This document shows, piece after piece, positions 57,425 through 64,000 of a DNA stretch of 64,000 bases. A model generated the notes under the pieces. That model saw nothing but the letters and a program-made list of their open reading frames with translations. It was not told where the DNA came from and did no database searches. Position 1 is the stretch's first letter. Each line of letters begins with the position of its first letter. Source of the stretch: Triticum aestivum (taxonomy: Eukaryota > Streptophyta > Magnoliopsida > Poales > Poaceae). The DNA is taken from contig NC_057809.1 of assembly GCF_018294505.1 (NCBI RefSeq), positions 418,737,485 to 418,801,484 of the forward strand. Direction: 5' to 3'. The position numbers were made by a program, and so were the translations under genes.

Positions 57425-57976
57425 TGTACCTAGGGTAGGGTCATAGGCCTGACCTAGACACCTTCCCCTAGGGCATCACCCTAAAGCCAGAATCATTCAA
57501 AGGGTACCATCATCCACTCGACCAGAGACGTTCCACTTGGAAGAATCAATGTCACTCGACCGTCGTAGAAGCCACTCGACGAGCAGAAGATCTAAAGCCA
57601 CTCTGCACCAACAACGGTCGAGCATTTACTTATAGGCTTAATTGTCATTTATAGCACTTAATGGCTAGCGTTACCAGTAACGTTCCTCTCTTAATGTACA
57701 TTGAACCTTGTGTAACGGATGGGAGCAGGGGTCCTGGCGCACTCTATATAAGCCACCCCCCTCCTCTGGGACAAGGGTTCGCATCTTTTGTAAACACACA
57801 CACACACACACACACACATAATCCAGTCGACCGCCTCAGGGCACCGAGACGTAGGGATGTTACTTCTTCCGAGAAGGGCCTGAACTCGTAAAACTCGTGT
57901 GTACAACTACTCCATAGCTAGGATCTTGCCTCCTCATACCTACCCCCATTCTACTGTCAGTCTTAGATCCACGACA
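57425..57976 (+). repeat. 5' LTR of the TAT-type gypsy (left end uncertain)
   Basis: The proposed start is TGTACCTAGGG and the end ATCCACGACA at 57976. A TATA box CTCTATATAAGCC lies at about 57741-57753. A dinucleotide (CA) run of about 13 repeats lies at 57795-57820, shortly after the expected transcript start. Since the partner LTR is absent, the left border is inferred only from the TG start. Confidence 0.6.
57795..57820 (+). repeat. CA dinucleotide microsatellite in the LTR
   Basis: An uninterrupted ACAC... run of about 26 bases within the LTR leader. Confidence 0.95.
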
Positions 57977-57977
57977 G

Positions 57978-57996
57978 TTGGCGCCCACCGTGGGGC
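57978..57996 (+). other. Primer-binding site of the TAT-type gypsy
   Basis: TTGGCGCCCACCGTGGGGC directly follows the LTR. The identical site occurs in the small gypsy element at 38569. Confidence 0.8.
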
Positions 57997-58049
57997 AGGT
58001 GTCTTAGCAGTTTATTGGAGAAGTTGCGATTCCTCCGATTCCCATCATC

Positions 58050-60035
58050 ATGGTTTCCAGCGGAGGATTGGCTGAAGGCCGCGAGATCCGTCTCGACGCG
58101 CTCGTCTTCATCGCCGACGACTCCGCTTGGCTCCATGAGGCTCCACTCGACGTCGAGGCGCTCCCCGTCTGCGGAGCGACGCACTTCCGTGCGTGCGTTC
58201 GCGGTGTCCTTCTTCGGCAACCACCGACTCCGTATCAGTCGGCTCCTGTGGCAACCTCCCTCCATTGTTCTCCGGCACCAGCGATCCGGTTGGTCGCGGC
58301 TTCAGCGGTGGGTGAGGCACGCGGTGGCCCGCCAATCGGCTACCCCACAAATCGCGGCAATCGAGCCCGATGAAACTCTCTATGGCCTGTTGGATCTGTC
58401 GACTGGCTCCGTTGAGACTGCGTCCGAATGCGACAGCAGCGACCCCGCGGTGGAAGTCTTGATGGTCAATGGACCACGCAGTCCTCCTGGCTTCACCCGT
58501 GAAAGCAATGACGATGGCGGTGGCGATCCGTCGCGTGCTCACGAGGAGTACCGCCTCGAACCCCTCCCTTCGCAGCGGAGGCAAGATCTTCATCGCCGCA
58601 ATATGGATGCACTTCACACTCCTATCGTTGGAGAAACCTCCGAGGTCCAGGCCTTGGAGGAGGCGCGCCTGGCCAACTTGGCTGAGCGCACTCGACTGGA
58701 GAACCTCTAGCGCGCACTCGACGAGTGTGCTTAGCAGCGGATCCCCGAGTCCAGTCGACGACAACTTTTTCCGCCTCCGACTCAGGTATATCGAACTTCG
58801 ATCCAGAATCTCACAGCTGCAGCTAGAATAGCAGAGTCAATTCAACCTTCCCAGTCACAAGCTGGCCGAGGTTTGATGTAGATCCGGGCTTTACTCTGGG
58901 CAGCGGTGGAGCAGAATACAGCAGTATCTCAGTCGCGGAATAGGATTCACAACAGGTCTGTGGTGGCGGATACTGTCCAATTTGCCCACAGCCCGAGATC
59001 GCCTCCGCGGCGTGAGGGACGTGGGTACCAGCAAGATCAGTACAGGTACCGGGAGAAGTATGATCATCGACTCGACCACGACGACCGTCGTCGAGTACCC
59101 ACACCTCCTCTGAGGAGTGGGTCATATGTGCCTCGGCGGCAAGACGACAGGCACCCCCGCAACGGCGAACGAAGAATTCCGGTCGACCCCAGAGAGCCAG
59201 GTTTTGATGCAAGGTCTATCCTCGTTCAAGGCTGGTTGATAGGAACAGAGCTCACAGAGAAGGCCACGATAGAGATCATCCGAGTGGAAGCAGGGTGCAC
59301 GTTTTAGGACCCGAGTGTTTCAGCAGAGCCATCAGAGCAGCAGTGATTCCTCCCAACTTCAGGTTGGCGACTGGACTTAGCAAGTTCACCGGCGAATCCA
59401 AGACAGACACTTGGCTTGAGGATTACCGAGTGGCTGTGCAGATTGGTGGTGGCAATGATGATGTAGCCATGAAGCACCTCCCCTTGATGTTGGAGGGCTC
59501 TGCCAGAGCGTGGTTGAATCAGTTGGCTCCTGGCAGCATATACAGTTGGGAGGAACTTGCTCGAGTGTTTGTTAGGACCTTTGAAGGCACTTGCAAAAGG
59601 CTGGCAGGGTTGACAGAATTGCAGTGTTGTGTCCAGAAACCGAATGAAATTTTGAGAGATTATATCCAGAGATGGATCACGTTGCACCATACAGTAGAGA
59701 ATGTGTCAGATCACCAAGCAATTTGTGCCTTCAAGGAAGGCGTTAAGTATCGGAAGTTGAACCTGAAATTCGGTCGGACAGGAGATATGACTCTGACTCA
59801 GATGATGGAGATTGCCACCAAATATGCCAATGGTGAAGAGGAAGACCGACTCCGGAGTGGCAAACACAAAACAGTCGCCCAAGAAACCGGAGGAGGGAAT
59901 TCCAGTCGGAAACAGAAGCGAAAGGCCGAACCAGTTGCTCCTGGTGAAGATTTAGCTGTTGCCCAAGGAAAGTTCAAAGGAAAGCCCAAAGGGCCCTAGG
60001 CTCCCAAAAAAGTTAAGGATAAAGATGGGAATGAT
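58050..60035 (+). pseudogene. gag of the TAT-type gypsy
   Basis: The start ATG is at 58050 (MVSSGGLAEGREIRLDALVF, then DDSAWLHEAPLDVEALP). The frame shifts near 58340, continuing as PQIAAIEPDETLYGLLDLST. It shifts again between 59210 and 59295, continuing as GPECFSRAIRAAVIPPNFRL. The capsid-like core has WLEDYRVAVQIGG, MLEGSARAWLNQLAPGS and LRDYIQRWITLHH. TAG stops in frame are at 58708, 58732, 58879 and 59997. After the last stop a CHIH...KHTTRQC zinc-site-like pattern leads into protease. Length is usual for the clade. Confidence 0.88.
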
Positions 60036-62138
60036 GTGTTGGATTTACCGTGCCATATTCATACCAAGAAAGATGAAGAGGGGAACATCATTTACCCTAA
60101 ACACACCACTCGACAGTGTCGTTTCCTGATCCAGCAGTTCCGAGAGAAACAACCTAAGGAAAAGGAAAAGGAGTCGGACGGAGGTGAGGATAGGGAAGAA
60201 GATGATGATGGATTTCCCAATGTCAATTCCACACTGATGATTTTTGCTGATGTTGAAAGCAAAAGTGAATTGAAGGTTATTAACAGGGAAGTGAACATGG
60301 TTGCTCCGGCAACACCCAGTTATCTAAAGTGGTCCCAGACTGCCATCACATTCGACCAGTCAGACCACCCAGCGCATATAGCCACCCCTGGGAGGCAAGC
60401 ACTGGTGGTCGACCCAGTAGTCGAAGGCACTCGACTGACTAAAGTGCTGATGGATGGTGGCAGTGGCTTGAATATCCTTTATGCTGAAACCTTGAAGGGA
60501 ATGGGCATCCCGATGTCCAAGCTTAGTGAAAGCAAGATGAGTTTCCACGGTGTTATACCCGACAAGAAGGCTTAGTCACTCGGCCAGATCGCACTTGATG
60601 TGGTTTTTGGTGATTCCAAGAATTACCGCAAGGAAAAGTTGATGTTTGAGGTAGTGATTTTAAAGAGTGCTTACCATGCCATTCTGGGGAGACCCGCTTA
60701 TGCACGTTTTATGGCTCGACCATGTTACGTGTATCTCAAATTGAAGATGCCTGGTCCCAAGGGAGTAATCACTATCACCGGCAATCGACAGAAGGCAGAA
60801 GAGTGTTTCCAGAAGGGCTCAAAAATTGCCGATGCACAGATGGCAGTAGTGGAACTGCAAGAGTACCAGAAAAATGTAGATCCGAGTGATTTGCCGCGAG
60901 CCAAGAAGCCTGCCACAGAGTCCGCATTTCAGTCGTCAGGAGAAACGAAGCCGATTCATATCCACCCGACCGATCCCAATGCTGCTCCGACCCATATCTC
61001 GTCAACACTCGACATCAAATAGGAAGAAGCGCTCATCCAGTTCCTCTGTGAGAACTGGGACATCTTTGCATGGAAACCTTCTGACATGCCGGGTGTACCC
61101 AGGGGACTGGCTGAGCATCGTTTACGAGTCAACCTGAAAGTAAAACCAGTCAAGGAACATCTCCGACGGTCCGCCGTCCAGAAGAGAAAATCAATTGGCG
61201 AGGAAGTGGCTTGGCTCCTGGCAGCTGAGTTCATTCGAGAGATTTACCACTCCGAGTGGCTCGCCAATGTTGTCATGGTCCCCAAGAAGGATGATTCACT
61301 TTTCATGTGCATTGACTTCAAGCATATCAATCGGGCCTGCCCGAAAAATCATTTTCTTCTTCCCCGCATCGACCAAATTGTCGACTCAACTACGGGGTGT
61401 GAGCATTTGTCCTTCTTGGACGCCTATTCCGGGTACCATCAGATCCGACTGTATGGACCTGATGAGATAAAAACGGATTTCATCACTCCATTCGGATGTT
61501 TCTGTTATGTCACTATGCCATTCGGCCTGAAGAACGCCGGAGCCACATTCATGAGGATGATCTAGAAGTGTCTGCTCACCCAAATCAGTCGGAATGTGGA
61601 AGCATACATGGATGACATTGTAGTCAAGTCACATAAAGGTTCCGACCTGCTGGCTGACCTTGCTGAAACCTTTGCCAATCTCAGAAGGTATGATATCAAG
61701 CTTAATCCATCAAAGTGCGCATTCAGAGTTCCCGAAGGAAAGTCACTCGGTTTCCTTGTTTCCGAACAAGGGATCGATGCTAACCCAGAGAAAGTTGGTG
61801 CCATTCTTCGGATGAAACGCCCTATGCGTGTGCATGATGTCCAAGAGCTTACTAGTTGTTTGGCCACTCTGAGTCAATTCATTTCTCGTCTCGGTGAAAA
61901 GGCACTGCCTCTTTACCGACTGATGAAGAAGTCTGATAAGTTCGAGTGGACTCCTGAAGCAGATGCAGCATTTGTAGAGCTCAAAGCCCTGCTTTCCACC
62001 CAGCCGGTGCTTGCTGCACCAATCAGCAAAGAGCCTTTACTGCTTTACATTGCAGCCACTGGACAAGTTGTCAGTACAGTACTCACGGTCGAGCGGGAAG
62101 AAGAAGGAAAAACTTATAAAGTTCAGCGCCCAGTATAT
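60036..62138 (+). pseudogene. Protease and reverse transcriptase of the TAT-type gypsy, cut in RNase H
   Basis: One frame from gag (59295) to the insertion. Protease has VLMDGGSGLNILYAETL at about 60446, with D-G-G in place of D-T-G, usual in this clade. TAG stops are at 60573, 61020 and 61563. RT has DIFAWKPSDMPGVP, MCIDFKHINRACPKNHF, FLDAYSGYHQIRL and MPFGLKNAGATF, then the catalytic AYMDDIVVKSHKG near 61603. Connection and RNase H start follow: FEWTPEADAAF, LAAPISKEPLLLYIA and KTYKVQRPVY, where the Athila LTR begins. No integrase is in the window. Confidence 0.9.
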
Positions 62139-63723
62139 TGATACGTCTCCAACGTATCTATAATTTTTGATTGCTCCATGCTATATTATCTACTGTTTTG
62201 GACATTATTAGGCTTTATTATCCACTTTTATATTACTTTTGGGACTAACCTATTAACCGGAGGCCCAACCCAGAATTGCTATTTTTTGCCTGTTTTAGGG
62301 TTTTGAAGAAAAGGAATATCAAACGGAGTCCAAACGGAATGAAACCTTGGGGAACGTGATTTTCTCACCGAATACAACTCAGGAGACTTGGACCCTACGT
62401 CAAGCCAATTAACAGGAGGCCACGAGGTACGGGGGCGCGCCTGCCCCCCAGGTGCACCCTCCACCCTTGTGGGGCCCCCTGTTGATCCACCGACGTACTT
62501 CTTCCTCCTATATATACCCACGTACCCCCAAACGATCAGATACGGAGCCAAAAACCTAATTCCACTGCCACAACTTTCTGTATCCACGAGATCCCATCTT
62601 GGGGCCTGTTCCGGAGCTCCACCGGAGGGGGCATCGATCACGGAGGGCTTCCACATCATCATCCAAGCCCCTCCGATGAAGTTTGAGTAGTTTACTTAAG
62701 ACCTACGGGTCCATAGTTAGTAGCTAGATGGCTTCTTCTCTCTTTTTGGATCTCAATACAATGTTCTCCCCCTCTCTCGTGGAGATCTATTCGATGTAAT
62801 CTTCTTTTTGCGGTGTGTTTGTTGAGACCGATGAATTGTGGGTTTATGATCCAGTCTATCTATGAATAATATTTGAATCTTCTCTGAATTCTTTTATGTA
62901 TGATTGGTTATCTTTGCAAGTCTCTTCGAATTATCAGTTTGGTTTGGCCTACTAGATTGGTTTTTCTTGCCATGGGAGAAGTGCTTAGCTTTGGGTTTAA
63001 TCTTGCGGTGTCCTTTCCCAGTGACAGAAGGGGCAGCAAGGCACATATTGTATTGTTGCCATCGAGGATAACAAGATGGGGCTTTTTATCATATTGCATG
63101 AAACTATCCCTCTACATCATGTCATCTTGCTTAAGGCGTTACTCTGTTTTTAACTTAATACTCTAGATGCATGCTGGATAGCGGTCGATGAGTGGAGTAA
63201 TAGTAGTAGATGCAGGTAGGAGTCGGTCTACTTGTCTCGGACATGATGCCTATATACATGATCATACCTAGATATTCTCATAATTATGCTCAATTCTGTC
63301 AATTGCTCAACAATAATTTGTTCACCCACCGTAGAATACTTATGCTCTTGAGAGAAGCCACTAGTGAAACCTATGGCCCCCTAGTTTCTTTCTCATCGTA
63401 TCAATCTCCATCACTTTATTATTGATTTGCTTTTTTACTTTGCCTTTTACTTTTCACTTTGCATCTTTATACCAAAAATACCAAAAATATTATTTATCAT
63501 CTCTATCAGATCTCACTTTCATAAGTGACCTGAAGGGATTGACAACCCCTAAGCGCGTTGGTTGCGTTGAGCTATTGTTTTTGTGTAGGTACGAGGGATT
63601 CACGCGTAGCCTCCTACTGGATTGATACCTTGGTTCTCAAAAACTGAGGGAAATACTTACGCTACTTTGCTGCATCATCCTCTCCTCTTCGGGGAAATCC
63701 AACGCAGTGCTCAAGAGGTAGCG
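62139..63723 (+). repeat. 5' LTR of the Athila-type element
   Basis: This 1,585-bp LTR starts TGATACGTCTCCAACGTATC and ends GAGGTAGCG (the usual final CA is CG here). The TATA box CCTATATATACC lies at about 62508-62519, followed by a transcript-start region with TACCCCCAAACGATC. Short frames inside are not genes. Confidence 0.85.
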
Positions 63724-64000
63724 AGAAGAATTTCTGGCGCCGTTGCCGGGGAGGCTCACGCGAAGTCAAGTTAAAATTTTATCTCCCGTCAACGAGCCAT
63801 TTCTGGCGCCATTGCCAGGGAGTCTGCGCAAAAGTCAACATACCAAGTACCCATCACAATCCCTATCTCCCGCATTACATTATTTGCCATTTGCCTCTCA
63901 TTTTCCTCTCCCCCACTTCACCCTTGCCGTTTTATTCGCCCTCTCTCTCTATCCTCCCTCTCTTTCTCTATTTGCCTCTTTTTGCCCGTTTGCCTTTTGT
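63724..64000 (+). other. Leader with two primer-binding-like sites
   Basis: TTTCTGGCGCCGTTGCCGGG starts at 63731, eight bases after the LTR. It is the usual Athila primer-binding site, complementary to the 3' end of a tRNA (tRNA-Asp in described Athila elements). A second version, TTTCTGGCGCCATTGCCAGG, starts at 63802 with two changes. After that come pyrimidine-rich sequences to the window end. No coding start is seen. Confidence 0.75.

Larger units (their letters stand above)
57425..62138 (+). mobile_element. TAT-type Ty3-gypsy element, 5' part, truncated by an Athila insertion
   Basis: Visible are the 5' LTR end, the primer-binding site TGGCGCCCACCGTGGGGC, gag, protease, RT and the beginning of RNase H. 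At 62139 the coding sequence is cut by the Athila LTR, and the rest is outside the window if it survives. The sequence style of gag and RT (YMDDIVVKS, MCIDFKHINRACP) matches the TAT/Retand-like clade. The LTR's left end is uncertain and 57425 is a proposal. Confidence 0.85.
62139..64000 (+). mobile_element. Athila-type Ty3-gypsy element, 5' end (continues beyond the window)
   Basis: A complete LTR (62139-63723), primer-binding site and start of the leader. Gag and envelope-like parts would lie to the right of the window. The site at 62139 is inside the RNase H coding part of the TAT-type element, so it inserted later. The target duplication cannot be confirmed. Confidence 0.85.

Noticed and set aside
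58050..62138. Recoding or readthrough of TAG as the meaning of the all-TAG stops
   Set aside because: The same copy also has two frameshifts, so it is a decayed copy. C-to-T change is a simpler explanation.

Overview
The window is plant intergenic DNA built almost entirely of nested and broken transposable elements. I see no intact host gene. The organism is most likely a Triticeae grass (wheat, barley, Aegilops or a relative). The evidence is the mix of families: a Ty1-copia element whose LTR reads like the BARE/Angela/WIS group, an Athila-type LTR opening TGATACGTCTCCAACGTATC, a TAT-type and a chromodomain Ty3-gypsy element, small CACTA elements opening CACTAGTAGAAAA, and Stowaway MITEs opening CTCCCTCC. 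Family names come from memory and were not searched. Structures (LTR pairs, target-site duplications, primer sites, catalytic motifs) were read from the sequence.

Layout. 1-3.0 kb: LTR fragments around a long array of degenerate GCCATGGCAA palindromes and a GC-rich block. 3.0-22.8 kb: a three-level nest. A chromodomain-gypsy tail with a short LTR was hit by a 19.2-kb chromodomain gypsy (3349-22540, TSD AACCT). That element was itself split two codons before its YLDD reverse-transcriptase motif by a 10-kb antisense gag-only gypsy (8269-18283, TSD GTCCT). 23.3-37.3 kb: an antisense LTR related to the gag-only element. It has primer-site leader on one side and polypurine-side sequence on the other, which suggests a recombinant tandem. 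It is interrupted by an antisense copia (23992-34042, TSD CCAAG), whose 5' LTR carries a 1.4-kb CACTA element (TSD TCT) containing a 5S-rRNA-like segment. 37.8-42.2 kb: a small non-coding gypsy (TSD GTGAA) with a GC-rich interior and four 103-bp tandem repeats. 44.3-47.4 kb: a Mutator-like element (9-bp TSD GTTTGTATA, about 105-bp inverted ends) carrying intron-containing gene-like sequence on the minus strand. 47.4-50.1 kb: AT-rich degenerate repeats. 50.1-54.7 kb: five tandem units of about 0.92 kb, each with a Stowaway MITE, alternating A-B-A-B-A. 54.7-57.4 kb: LTR scraps. 57.4-62.1 kb: a TAT-type gypsy cut off in RNase H by an Athila LTR (62139-63723) whose interior runs off the window.

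How the parts relate. The coding regions are retrotransposon gag, protease, reverse transcriptase, RNase H and integrase, all inactivated by stops, frameshifts or catalytic changes. Many in-frame stops look like C-to-T changes, as expected for methylated, silenced elements. Insertion order agrees with LTR divergence: the inner gag-only element has nearly identical LTRs and its host element has visibly more diverged ones. The most unusual signals are the 5S-like internal promoter inside a CACTA element, the alternating higher-order tandem array, the internal copies of polypurine-tract motifs in two unrelated gypsy elements, the INT-LTR-INT junction, and the spliced gene fragment in the Mutator-like element.
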